DNA from: Planctomycetaceae bacterium
Lineage (GTDB): Bacteria > Planctomycetota > Planctomycetia > Pirellulales > Pirellulaceae
Reading direction: 5' to 3'
DNA: 64,000 nucleotides
Assembly: GCA_016794985.1 (NCBI GenBank)
Contig: JAEUIQ010000070.1
Location: 1 to 64,000, forward strand
Shown: positions 36,274 to 45,607 of the stretch, in pieces
Numbering within the stretch: the first letter of the stretch is position 1
Layout: every line of letters starts with the position of its first letter
Position numbers and translations under genes: made by a program
The notes under the pieces: generated by a model
What the model was told of the DNA's origin: nothing
Databases searched by the model: none
Seen by the model: the letters and a program-made list of their open reading frames with translations, nothing else

Positions 36274-37173
36274 TCGATTGCCTCGAAAAAAACGCCGTAT
36301 CAGTCAAGAAGAAAACCCACATGCCCGAACGCACGAACGAGCGAGCAAAGTCCCATGGCAATCGTTTCGTATCGATGGGATACACTCGCTCGATCGGCAG
36401 CAACCGTTCCACGTTCTTTTCAGTTCCAGATTTTAACATTTGTCGAATTTTTTCGACAGACGGCGACAAGTCATCGATTCTTACAATCCATTCATTGACA
36501 AACTTCTGAATCAAGTGGCGGCTGATACCAACCTGACTGCTAAAGTGGTTCAAGCCAGAGAAACGACGGTTTGATCCACGTCATTCGATCAAATGAGAAC
36601 GGTGCAACGAAACGCTGTTGCTTGAGCGCCGGTTCCGCGATGCTGGGAGCGTACGCCTAATAAACGACAATGGTGTCGTTGTCGTAGTTGGCTCGGATTT
36701 CGTATGGTGCGGCCATGGAATCATGCGCGAGGTCTCATGGGGAGGGGCCGGGATCAATGGGGATCAATGGTGGGAGTTACACGGCACGGAAAGTTTATCC
36801 AGCGGGCAAATAAAATGTCACAAACCACCTCGTTCGTTCTTCTGCTTCGTATACGAATGGAGTTGCGACTGCCGTCAGATTTGACTTCTATTGCACAAGG
36901 AATGTGTGGCTATGGCTAGATTTGGCGACGGATATTCGAGATACCTCGCCAAATCTAGATTTTAGAGAGCACTTTTGGCGAGGTGTTTCTGAAATAGGTC
37001 GCCAAGACATTCGGGGATTTCGGTTGGCAGCCCGGCGGCAAGGTGTGTAGCGATCGCTGCGGATTTTAGTGCAGCGTCCCCCAGCAGCAGGCTGCTGGCG
37101 GGAAAGCAGCAGCAGCAGGCTGGCGCGGTTCAAGGCTGGCGCGGTCCAAGCGCTGAGCCACTCCGGTTTCGGC
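36274..37173. other. Intergenic region with one strong hairpin
   Basis: About 900 bp upstream of the membrane protein and downstream of the DUF11 gene. It contains the inverted repeat at 36916-36958, short CAG-rich direct repeats near 37080-37150, and no convincing gene. An open frame at 36077-36553 on the - strand mostly shadows the membrane protein. Confidence 0.6.
36916..36958. repeat. Perfect 13-bp inverted repeat
   Basis: CTAGATTTGGCGA (36916-36928) and TCGCCAAATCTAG (36946-36958) around a 17-nt loop. It could be an operator, a transcript hairpin or the remnant of a mobile element. The flanks show a third half copy (TTTTGGCGAGGTG near 36973). Confidence 0.85.
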
Positions 37174-40100
37174 TTAGCGGTCGCGGTAGACTTTGGTGCT
37201 TTCTTGCTTGGCCACCGGTGTCGGGCGCTGCGCGCTGGTCATGCGAACTTCGACTCGATGATCACCTTCCCGAGCACCACGAGCCTCCAAACGAATGACC
37301 AATTGGGCACGAGGATTCATGGTGGGGATCGGGGCCAGGACCAATCGGGAATTTTGCCCGTCTCGTTGCAGTTGATATTCGACGGGCGATTCGATATTCA
37401 ATGGTTCGATGCCTTCGGGAATGTCTACGACAATAGCCACGTCGTTGGCCACCTGCGAGCCCTGATTTTCCACTCGAATGACATAGATTGTATTCGTACC
37501 GATCTCGATAGGATCCTGTAGATCATCGATGTCAAAAAACAATTCGGACAGTTGTTCGACGATCAAGGTCTTGGTGGTCACTTGTGGTTGGTTCAGATCA
37601 GCCAATGCGTGAAACTCGATCGGCTGATTTCCTGGTGCTAATGGCATCGTGGTCAACGTCACTTGTTGATTGGCGTTGCTGGGTAAGTGGGCCATGGCCC
37701 AAAACACCGCATGGCGACTGGGGTCGTAACGCCCTTCCGGTGACGAGCTCTCGTATCGTAACCCCTGAGGTAGCCTAGCCATCATCTGCACATTCGTCGC
37801 ATTTGCTGTTCCGTTATTGGTCACTTGCAACGTGTGGGTTGCCGAACGAGACAAGAAACGACGTTCTGGCCCCTCTGCAGAAACTTGCAACTGCGGCGCG
37901 ACAATTTGAATGTCCACCGAATGCTCACTGGATAACTTGCCGTCGCCACTCACCCGAATCGTGTTGCGAGCCGTTCCCGGCGTTTTGGCGACTAATGGCA
38001 ACTGCAACGTACGCGTCTGACCAGGGGCCAAAGTACCAATCGGGTTCTCAATCTCGTTCCCCGCTGGATGCATCAGTTGCGCAGGAACAAATTCTCGAAG
38101 TATCACATTCTCTGCCACTCCATCGCCATCGTTGCGCACAATGATGTTCATCATCACCGTTTGACCAACCATCGCTTGAGGCGGACCCGAGTGTTGCACA
38201 CTCAACTGGGGTCGAGTACTGCGGGTTCGCGTGGCGGCGACGGTTGATGAAGTGACCTGCGCGACACTCCCAATTTCTCCCGGCTCGGTTGGCAACAAAT
38301 CCAATTGAATTTGAAATGCATCGCCGGCTGCCAACGCGGGCAATTCCCACTCCAATAAGTCACCATCTTGGCGGGTGGGCTTGGGCGTGGCTTGCAACAA
38401 TTGTGCCTTTTCAGGAACGCGATCGCGAATAACAACTTGCCCCGCTGACGCACGACCGACGTTGCGCACGACCATCAAAAACTTGGCCGGAACGTTGACT
38501 TGCACTACAGGCGGTGCCAACTTTTCTACAACCAGCGCGGCTTGTTGTTGGATTTCCCATTGCGGATCCCCCGGACGATTACTCACCATGTTCGCAGCAA
38601 CTCGGCTTGGGCCAGAAACGTTTTGGCCTAACACTCCATTGCTCGTTGAGTTATCGCGTGCGATTTGCGGGGATTGAGCATTGTAGTTTGGTTGGTTCGA
38701 AAAATTCGCTGGGGAGGCCGGGATCCGCCGAGGATCGGCTGCCATGGGATCCGCCATCGGAAGACTCGAGCTGCCGGCGCGGGGAATGGATCCGGTGGCG
38801 GCCAAAGGACTCGACGGTTGGGAGACTGTTGGACTCGGAGTCAATTGCGACCCGGCTGCTCGGTTCTCGGGCGGGATGCCGATCGTCGGGCGTGATGGTG
38901 GCAAGCCGGATTGGGGGTTGGTGTTGGAATTTGTTAAAGAACTTGGGCCCAATCCATTCGCGCCATTCGCGGTCGGTTCGGACTGCCCAGCATTCGGCAA
39001 TGTCGAAACACCTGACGCCGCCGGACTACCGGCCGAAACGGAAGACGCGTTCAAAGCGGAGCCCGAAGGGTTGAGTGGGTTCGGCCCCCCCATCGGCGTT
39101 GGTAGTGATTGACCTGAGCCAGCGGATGTCGGTCCGCCCGTCGCCCCAGACGTTCCACCTAGCAAATTCGCCGGTAGTGAACCTGGGCCAATCGAAGGAT
39201 TCGCGGTTGCGGCCGAACCTTCACGAGGATTGGTCTCGCTTGGCGCAAGCGGATTGCCGGAGCTAATATTCGCCAATGGATTTGCCGCAGGATTAATGGT
39301 TCGCGGCACATTCATCCCCGTCGGCGGCAGTCCCACCGTCGATCCATTGTTGACACCACCGCTTCCAGCAACGACGTTGTTCAGTCGATTTTCGTTTGAG
39401 AGCGCCGCATTATTCGGAAGCGATGAAGGATTCGCACCTTCGTTTGTGATCGGAGTCGAGGCATTGTTCTGAGCCAAGGGATTGCCCGCGTTGATACCCA
39501 AAGCACCAGACTCGGTCGCACCGGGATTGGTCGCACCGGGATTGGTCGCACCGGGATTGGGTGTCGTCCCACTAGCAAGCGACTCGGGCAATCCTGTCTT
39601 GGGCAACGAAGATGGCAAGGCAGGGCCTCCGGGATTCGTCGCAGGGTTCGTGACTGGGTTTGCCGCTGGGTTTACAGCCCGATCAGGTAAGGCTGACGGT
39701 AATGAAGGAACTCCCTTTTGATTCATGCCGTCATTTGCGGCAGCAGCCAAGCTGTCACCTAAGTTGCGCCCGATGCCATTGTTGTTTAGGCTATTGGGCA
39801 ATGAGGGAATCGTCGGCCCCGGTCGCGAATCGATTGGACGAGGCGGAGGATCTTGTTCCTGTTTTGAATCATCAGCGGCGCGTGGGGTCGGAGACAGATT
39901 GCTAATCGCCGAGGCCGCGACTTCCGAATCGGCAGGATTGATATGATTCGCTACTCGATTCGGATTGCCAACCAATAGATCATTCGCAAGCCGTTGGTTG
40001 TCATCCGGGAGTGGTGGCTTCGCTGCCCCGGCGGCGTCGGCCATGTGTGGCCCAACTTCCGTACCTTCGGTCACCGCCTTCGCACCGTACGGTATCAAGT

Positions 40101-40236
40101 TGACAACCTTGAACACACCGTATGTTCCGCCGCTCGCACCTAGCGCGATCAGACTCCACTTGGCAATCGTGGCGTACGAAAAACGCGGAGCATCGCCGCT
40201 TTGCCGACTTATGGTTCGCCTGCGAGATCTGGCCAT
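37174..40236 (-). CDS. DUF11 (conserved-repeat) surface protein
   Basis: About 1020 residues from the ATG at 40236; the longest frame starts at 40434 but its added part is not signal-like. A single membrane anchor lies near residues 25-45 (IAKWSLIALGASGGTYGVF). Residues about 60-560 are Asn/Pro/Gly/Ser-rich low complexity, including a G-A-T-N-P run encoded by a 15-bp repeat near 39515-39560. The rest carries several DUF11-like Ig folds, each with 'VRNVGRASAGQVVIRDRVPE', 'VTNNGTANATNVQMMARLPQG' or 'VENQGSQVANDVAIVVDIPEG' type cores. Such modules are common in planctomycete cell-surface proteins. Likely a long extracellular stalk. Confidence 0.85.
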   Translation of the reverse strand: MARSRRRTISRQSGDAPRFSYATIAKWSLIALGASGGTYGVFKVVNLIPYGAKAVTEGTEVGPHMADAAGAAKPPLPDDNQRLANDLLVGNPNRVANHINPADSEVAASAISNLSPTPRAADDSKQEQDPPPRPIDSRPGPTIPSLPNSLNNNGIGRNLGDSLAAAANDGMNQKGVPSLPSALPDRAVNPAANPVTNPATNPGGPALPSSLPKTGLPESLASGTTPNPGATNPGATNPGATESGALGINAGNPLAQNNASTPITNEGANPSSLPNNAALSNENRLNNVVAGSGGVNNGSTVGLPPTGMNVPRTINPAANPLANISSGNPLAPSETNPREGSAATANPSIGPGSLPANLLGGTSGATGGPTSAGSGQSLPTPMGGPNPLNPSGSALNASSVSAGSPAASGVSTLPNAGQSEPTANGANGLGPSSLTNSNTNPQSGLPPSRPTIGIPPENRAAGSQLTPSPTVSQPSSPLAATGSIPRAGSSSLPMADPMAADPRRIPASPANFSNQPNYNAQSPQIARDNSTSNGVLGQNVSGPSRVAANMVSNRPGDPQWEIQQQAALVVEKLAPPVVQVNVPAKFLMVVRNVGRASAGQVVIRDRVPEKAQLLQATPKPTRQDGDLLEWELPALAAGDAFQIQLDLLPTEPGEIGSVAQVTSSTVAATRTRSTRPQLSVQHSGPPQAMVGQTVMMNIIVRNDGDGVAENVILREFVPAQLMHPAGNEIENPIGTLAPGQTRTLQLPLVAKTPGTARNTIRVSGDGKLSSEHSVDIQIVAPQLQVSAEGPERRFLSRSATHTLQVTNNGTANATNVQMMARLPQGLRYESSSPEGRYDPSRHAVFWAMAHLPSNANQQVTLTTMPLAPGNQPIEFHALADLNQPQVTTKTLIVEQLSELFFDIDDLQDPIEIGTNTIYVIRVENQGSQVANDVAIVVDIPEGIEPLNIESPVEYQLQRDGQNSRLVLAPIPTMNPRAQLVIRLEARGAREGDHRVEVRMTSAQRPTPVAKQESTKVYRDR

Positions 40237-40759
40237 TTCAACACCCGGTTCTGCTCGTGAATCCCAGCCAGCACGGTCAGAAGATAACTCTTGCTGACAC
40301 CAAGGCGGGGACCAGTAAACGCGAAAACACCACAGGCCCGCACTGTTTTTCACAGCGTCCAATGGTGACAAGGCGAAGAACACCGAGTAAAGAACAGTAC
40401 CAAAATCTCTGAAACGGCTTCCTTGCCTAGGCAAGTCTTCGCAGAACTCGCCGTCCCGCTATTCTGAAGATTTATTGAAAATTGCAAAACATCGATTTTC
40501 CCCAATACCAGAAAATACAGCGGGATTTGATCCGATCTCCACAATTTTCCATCTCGCCATGCTAGCGAATCGAATGCAATTCGCTGACGAATTGATGATG
40601 TTTCGAAACCAAGCCATCCGGCACGAACAGTCAAAACATCGAGTCAACAGCACCAAGACGTCCCGCCGAGAACGAAAAAACGACGGCGCGCCCCAAATCC
40701 GGACCACGCCGCCGCATCAATTGCTGGTCAAAAAACGGAGTTATCCGCCCACCATCCCA
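40237..40759. other. Intergenic region with a terminator
   Basis: Region between the DUF11 gene and the FG-GAP gene on the same strand. The only feature seen is the terminator at 40675-40714. The upstream part to 40434 would be coding if the longer DUF11 start were used. Confidence 0.6.
40675..40714 (-). terminator. Rho-independent terminator of the FG-GAP gene
   Basis: On the - strand CGGCGGCGTG (40714-40705) pairs with CGCGCCGTCG (40690-40681), 10 bp with two G-U pairs, followed by six T (40680-40675). It lies 46 bp after the FG-GAP stop. Confidence 0.85.
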
Positions 40760-42103
40760 CTATCGAACATTGGCAGGCTGTCCGACGGCTTTGGCTTTTT
40801 GCAGATAGACCCACACATGACCCGTTCGTCGTTCGTTGATCCATTCGGAACGGGATTCATACAGGTCGTTGATTTCCTGGCTGACCTTCATATAAGCCGC
40901 CTCCAACTCCTTATCAACTTCCTTCCCGGACTGGATCGCTTCGTAATAACGCTGCGAAAGATTATCCTTGGTCATCACCTCCGAAATCTTCTGCATGGCG
41001 TCATCCCATTCCTTTTTCTTCGCATCAAACTCCTCCTTGCTCAGGACGCCTGCCGACGACGAGATCGTAATTGAATCGCCAACGACCAGATCCAAAACTC
41101 CATCCCCATTCCAGTCGGTCGTCCACACACGTGTCGCGTTTCCTGGTTTCGGTTCAACCTTTTCATCGGTCGAGAAAATTTCGTGTTCGCTGGCAATATC
41201 CAGCAATACTTGGAAGTCCGACCAACGAGGTTCCGCGCGAGTGCCTTCGTTACGACTGATGTAGACTTTGCCGTTCGAACTGCCGCTGATGAACTCCAAT
41301 AAACCATCCCCATCCAAGTCAACCAAGTGCGGAGCCGAATGATAGTCGGGTAACTTGATCGGCAATGGAGTTGGCGAAGTGCTTAACTTCGGCTGCTTGG
41401 CATCGCCTTCGTTCTGATACAAGAAAAAGTGCGGTCCAAAACTACCGACGACTAGATCCAAGTCACCATCGCCATCGTAATCGACAGCGTGTTGTTGCGT
41501 ACAAATATTGTTCGTGATGTTTGGATCATCATTGCCACCTGGCAAGACGCTGTTTTCGAGTGGCTTGCCGTCCGCATTCAATAGTGACGTCGCAGCCGCG
41601 AACCTCATTCCGCCTTGGCCACTGAGAATTTGAATCTGGCCAGCCGGTGCGCCATCGGTCCAATAGCAGCCAGACAGAATGTCGAGTCGCCCATCATTGT
41701 CCCAGTCCACAAACTGTGGAGTCGAGCTGGTGCATCACCAAACCCCAGGCACAGTGGCCCGGGATCCTTCACTCATCAACCATTCCCCTTTTTCAAAGGT
41801 CGGAGTCTGACCTGGCTCGGCAGTATTCTTAAAGAATTGCATCGCGCCTTGATTGAATTGCCCCACGACCAAATCCAATCGACCGTCTTTATCCAAATCA
41901 ACGATCGTCGGACAAGCATAACCAGGCGATTCAACCGAAACCGGCTCGCCCCCGGCCATGACCAACACTGGTTTGTCAAATTCAAGTTTCCGCTGGGCCG
42001 CATCGTCATTCGCCAAAGTGCTTAGCGAGAAACCGGCCATTAGTGTACCCAGCAACGCGAGACAACCACCGCGTTTGGTCCACTGGAACCATTGGAATTT
42101 CAT
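40760..42103 (-). CDS. Exported FG-GAP/VCBS repeat protein, candidate selenoprotein (in-frame TGA at 41737-41735)
   Basis: One frame of 447 residues from ATG 42103 to a TAG at 40760-40762, interrupted only by a TGA at codon 123. Residues 1-31 are a signal peptide. FG-GAP/VCBS calcium-binding loops occur on both sides of the TGA: DLDKDGRLDLVVG before, and DWDNDGRLDILSG, DYDGDGDLDLVVG, DLDGDGLLEFISG and DWNGDGVLDLVVG after, as in a beta-propeller. The TGA is flanked by V-P-G-V-W and C-T-S-S-T-P-Q-F-V-D-W, so the first propeller loops run on unbroken. A hairpin with SECIS geometry lies at 41706-41720. The C-terminal about 100 residues are helical (EFDAKKKEWDDAMQKI). A nonsense mutation cannot be excluded. 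It follows the HEAT/haem gene by 140 bp. Confidence 0.75.
41706..41720 (-). promoter_or_regulatory. SECIS-like hairpin after in-frame TGA
   Basis: On the - strand TCCACA (41720-41715) pairs with TGTGGA (41711-41706) around the loop GTT. The loop G is the 21st base after the TGA (41737-41735), and a further CCAG/CTGG stem can form below an unpaired 5' bulge. This satisfies the bacterial SECIS rule of a G at the start of a small loop about 16-37 nt from UGA. The stem is also codons (T-P-Q-F-V-D). Confidence 0.5.
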
Positions 42104-42242
42104 TCCACAGTTTCCTTATTGAAGAGAGTTCGTTCGAGTGCGCTCGACGACAATAGACATCGTCCAACGCTTCGGATAGCTTCGGCCACCCGATTCCATG
42201 ATTGTGACGGATCGCCAAACCAGTCGCAAGTCAACCAAGCCG

Positions 42243-45200
42243 TTAGCGGGCCGCTTCCAAGATCGCTAGCAAATCCGCCAGTTCTTGGCGACTCAAGACG
42301 TCGGCAATCCCGGACGGCATGATGGAAACTGTACCAGGCTCTTGCAATTCGATTTCGTCGTGACGGAGTACCACGGTTTGATCGACCCCCGTTTGCAACA
42401 AGAACGATTCTGCGTCCAACTGCCGAACCACAATTCCCGTATAAGTTTGGCCCTGAATCGTTAAGTATTTCGTGGTGCGGTAGCCTTGCTCCAAACGAAC
42501 ATTCGGAAACAAAATCGCCTCCAACAGGGCCGCCCGGGTTCGACTGCTTCCGATCGTCGATAATTCTGGGCCCAACTCGCCGCCGACGTAGCCCAAACGA
42601 TGGCAAGCGCTGCATGCGGCTTTGTTGCTTCGAAATACCTGCAAGCCATCCAACGCGTTTCCTTCAGGAAGTTCGGCCAGCAGTTCTTGGACCTGCCTTG
42701 AGATATCTGCCGGCGGGCGCTGCATCGCTTGAACCGTCTCCTCGGCCAACGCCTTGAGTTCCGGAGAACGATTTTGGTACAGATTGAGAAATTGATCCGT
42801 AGCCATGGACTTCGCGATTGGCAACTTCGGCAATGCCTCTAGCAACTGACGATCCAATTCATCGCTGCCAACTCGATTGATCGCAGCGATTGCTGGCAAG
42901 ATCGTGTTGATCGTCTGTTGTTCCAACTTTTGCAAAAGCGCCTGCGCATGTTCGGGAGTTAATTGGATCCGCGACAGAGCCGCCGCCGCTAGCCCACGAA
43001 CATTTGAGTCGTCCGAATCCAGTCCAAGCAACAGCGAGTCAGCCAGCAACGGTGAATCCCAGGCTTCGCCCTTCGGTAATGCTGCCACTAGTTTCAAGCG
43101 TGCCAATAAATCGGTTTCATCAGCCGCCAGCGCTCGCAAGTTTTCAGCCAGAGCTCCATCCGTCGAGTACTCGCAAGCCGCCAGAAACCGCAGCATTGCG
43201 TCTCGAACTTCAACGGACGCGACGCGTAGCCAAACGCCCATCGGTTCTTCCCATTCTTCGGGTAGAACCTGGTGCTGAAAAGTATCCAATACTTGCAAAA
43301 GACGCTGCTGAGACTCAACGGTCGAATTCGAAGTGCCTCGCAACCATTCTGCAATCATGTTGCGTACGACCGGCTGCTCGCGCCAACCGGCGATGACAGC
43401 CAATAAACCTTGCGAATCGCCTTCGATATCGCCAAACCACTCACGCAGTCGCGGCTCAAACCTATCCGCCCACTTCGAATGCTTCGTCAAGACTAAAAAC
43501 GCTTGGTCGCGAATCGCGGCATCGGAACATGCAGCCAAATTCACCACGACTTCCGCTGGAATCGCGTCGGACATTTCCAATTGATCCAATACTGTTACTG
43601 CCGTCATCAACTGCCAATCTGAATCGGATTCGTGGGCTAAAATCCAACTCGCCGCCTCCATCGCTTTCAATTCCAGCAGCGCATACGTCACCGAATGTTG
43701 CCAATGTCGATCGTCGAAATCCTTAACCGCTGCTGCGAATAAAGCCGAAGCCGATGATTTGTTCCCAACTCGACCTAGCGCTTCCGCTGCCGCGCGACGA
43801 ACACCCAGCGGTAAATCGCTTCGCACCAGTCTTTCAAGATTTTCTACCGCCGAATCGTCACGATTCACCGACACGGCATGGCAGGCGACTTGTACCAACT
43901 CAGGTTCCGAAAACGTCAGTGTTTCCACGATGTACTGCTTCGCAGCCGTTGTGTCGAGCACCGACAACGCCCACAGCCAACTCTGCCGATCTTCCAGTGT
44001 CTGCCACGGGTCACCAACCCGCTCAACCAGTTCCGCACTCAGTTGATCTTTGGCGGTGGGACCCAGCGCCCGTAACTCCAGTAATGCTCGGCGCGCTACC
44101 CACCGTCGTTCATCTACCAATCGTTCGATGAGGTTTTGATCGCCCGGTTGCTGCCGCTGGTGTGGCTTACGAAGACTTGTTGTTGCGTCGGGAATCTGAC
44201 CGGCGGAGCGGTCAGCGACATTTGGAATCTGACCGGCGGAGCGGTCAGCGACATTCGGAATCTGACCGGCGGAGCGGTCAGCGACAAACTGGCGATCGAG
44301 TGGCTTCCGAAGAGCTTTTGTTGCGACTGTGCGAGACAAACGATAGATTCCGCCATTGGCCGCCTTTTGATCCACGCGTGACGTTGGACAACACAAATCG
44401 TACCAGCCGCCTGTATCCACAATCAGTAAACTGCCATCCGCGTCGGGTTGAACATCGGTCGGATGAAAATCGATCCGGTCGGCGACGACCAAATCCAAGT
44501 CGCGAGTTTCGTAGCTGGCTCCGCGTGGTATCAATTGATGGGCAGTTATTTTTTGCAAGTTGTATAACGCCGCGACCAAGACATCGCCCGTTGTGGTCCA
44601 AGGCGAGTGCTTGGTCTCCCAGTGAGTCAAACCAGCCGGCGCGGCCGCCCCCAATTCAACGGTGACCGGCAGCAGTGGACCCGTCTGCCAGTGCCCGTTC
44701 AGCACATCATGGGACTTGCCATGCAGTCCGCCATAAATCGAATGCACGATCCCATCGCGTTTTCCACCACCGGGGTGGTGCAAGAAGGTACTCGTAAAGA
44801 AACGCTCTCCGCTGGGCAACATCGCAAACCCGTTGGGATTGTCCATGCCACCCGTCATGACCGGTTCGATCGCTCCGCCTTCCAACCTTCGTCGAAAAAG
44901 ATGGGCCGCCGATGACTTCAATTCTTGGCCGTTCAACAGGTCGTGCGTTTGCTCGCCGAAGGCTCCTTTGCACCAGTAGATCCAACCGTCGCGGCCTAAG
45001 AATGGGCCATGCAAATCGTTGGCGCACCACGTGATGGTTTGTCCATCAAACCAAACGTCTCGTTCTTGATAAACTCCCGACTCGTTCGGTTGCGACAATC
45101 GATAGATAACGGGGGGAGAAGTAATCAACACATCGTCACCCACACACAACACGCCTTCGGTGAAAGGCAGTTGATCTGCAACAACCGTTCTTCGATCAAA

Positions 45201-45563
45201 GCGTCCGTCTCCGTTGCTGTCTGCCAAGCGGACGACTCGATGGAGCAGTTGTTTGTTATGCTCTTCAATCGGCTGGGCCACACCTCCCGATTCGACGACC
45301 AGCAAATCTCCGTTGGGAGCAAAGTCTATCAGCATCGGCCACGTCGTCACTTCGGCGTCCGCGACTTGCTCCAATTTATAGCCGGCCGGAATCTTGAACG
45401 TCGTGTCGCCCAAGATAGTTTGAATCACATCGGGCTGGTCGGCTGATTCGGGCTGGTCGGCACAAAGCGAATCGGACAGACTCCAGGTAAGATTCAGCAT
45501 GACGAGTGCCACGATGATTGAACATTGCGGTTTCAATGCTTTCTCCTTTTTCGACGAACTCAT
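42243..45563 (-). CDS. Beta-propeller/HEAT-repeat protein with PVC-type haem site
   Basis: About 1106 residues from the ATG at 45563, whose leader is a signal peptide (CSIIVALVMLNLTWSLSDSLCA). A frame extending to 45743 overlaps the next gene. Residues 40-380 are the propeller of the planctomycete membrane-bound dehydrogenase type (VVESGG, FTEGVLCVGDDVLITSPP, GGMDNPNGFAMLPSGERFF, HPTDVQPDADGSLLIVDTGGWYD). Helical HEAT-like repeats follow, and the C-terminus has the haem motif C-S-A-C-H near residue 983 and a domain with GGELGPELS and IQGQTYTGIVV. The protein should carry covalent haem c outside the membrane. Three in-frame copies of a 33-bp palindrome (44191-44289) add an 11-residue repeat between propeller and HEAT parts. 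It is likely co-transcribed with the FG-GAP gene. Confidence 0.9.
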   Translation of the reverse strand: MSSSKKEKALKPQCSIIVALVMLNLTWSLSDSLCADQPESADQPDVIQTILGDTTFKIPAGYKLEQVADAEVTTWPMLIDFAPNGDLLVVESGGVAQPIEEHNKQLLHRVVRLADSNGDGRFDRRTVVADQLPFTEGVLCVGDDVLITSPPVIYRLSQPNESGVYQERDVWFDGQTITWCANDLHGPFLGRDGWIYWCKGAFGEQTHDLLNGQELKSSAAHLFRRRLEGGAIEPVMTGGMDNPNGFAMLPSGERFFTSTFLHHPGGGKRDGIVHSIYGGLHGKSHDVLNGHWQTGPLLPVTVELGAAAPAGLTHWETKHSPWTTTGDVLVAALYNLQKITAHQLIPRGASYETRDLDLVVADRIDFHPTDVQPDADGSLLIVDTGGWYDLCCPTSRVDQKAANGGIYRLSRTVATKALRKPLDRQFVADRSAGQIPNVADRSAGQIPNVADRSAGQIPDATTSLRKPHQRQQPGDQNLIERLVDERRWVARRALLELRALGPTAKDQLSAELVERVGDPWQTLEDRQSWLWALSVLDTTAAKQYIVETLTFSEPELVQVACHAVSVNRDDSAVENLERLVRSDLPLGVRRAAAEALGRVGNKSSASALFAAAVKDFDDRHWQHSVTYALLELKAMEAASWILAHESDSDWQLMTAVTVLDQLEMSDAIPAEVVVNLAACSDAAIRDQAFLVLTKHSKWADRFEPRLREWFGDIEGDSQGLLAVIAGWREQPVVRNMIAEWLRGTSNSTVESQQRLLQVLDTFQHQVLPEEWEEPMGVWLRVASVEVRDAMLRFLAACEYSTDGALAENLRALAADETDLLARLKLVAALPKGEAWDSPLLADSLLLGLDSDDSNVRGLAAAALSRIQLTPEHAQALLQKLEQQTINTILPAIAAINRVGSDELDRQLLEALPKLPIAKSMATDQFLNLYQNRSPELKALAEETVQAMQRPPADISRQVQELLAELPEGNALDGLQVFRSNKAACSACHRLGYVGGELGPELSTIGSSRTRAALLEAILFPNVRLEQGYRTTKYLTIQGQTYTGIVVRQLDAESFLLQTGVDQTVVLRHDEIELQEPGTVSIMPSGIADVLSRQELADLLAILEAAR
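44191..44289. repeat. 33-bp palindromic repeat x3 inside coding sequence
   Basis: Three copies (44191-44223, 44224-44256, 44257-44289) each contain TGACCG-GCGGAG-CGGTCA, a perfect 6-bp stem. The 33-bp period keeps frame and gives V-A-D-R-S-A-G-Q-I-P-N three times. Confidence 0.95.
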
Positions 45564-45607
45564 GATCTTGCCAAGGCAATTGCAACACTTTTGGGCAATG
45601 CCACTCA

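Noticed and set aside
36077-36553. A 158-residue open frame on the - strand
   Set aside because: More than a third lies inside the membrane-protein gene in another frame, and the free part has no recognisable feature.
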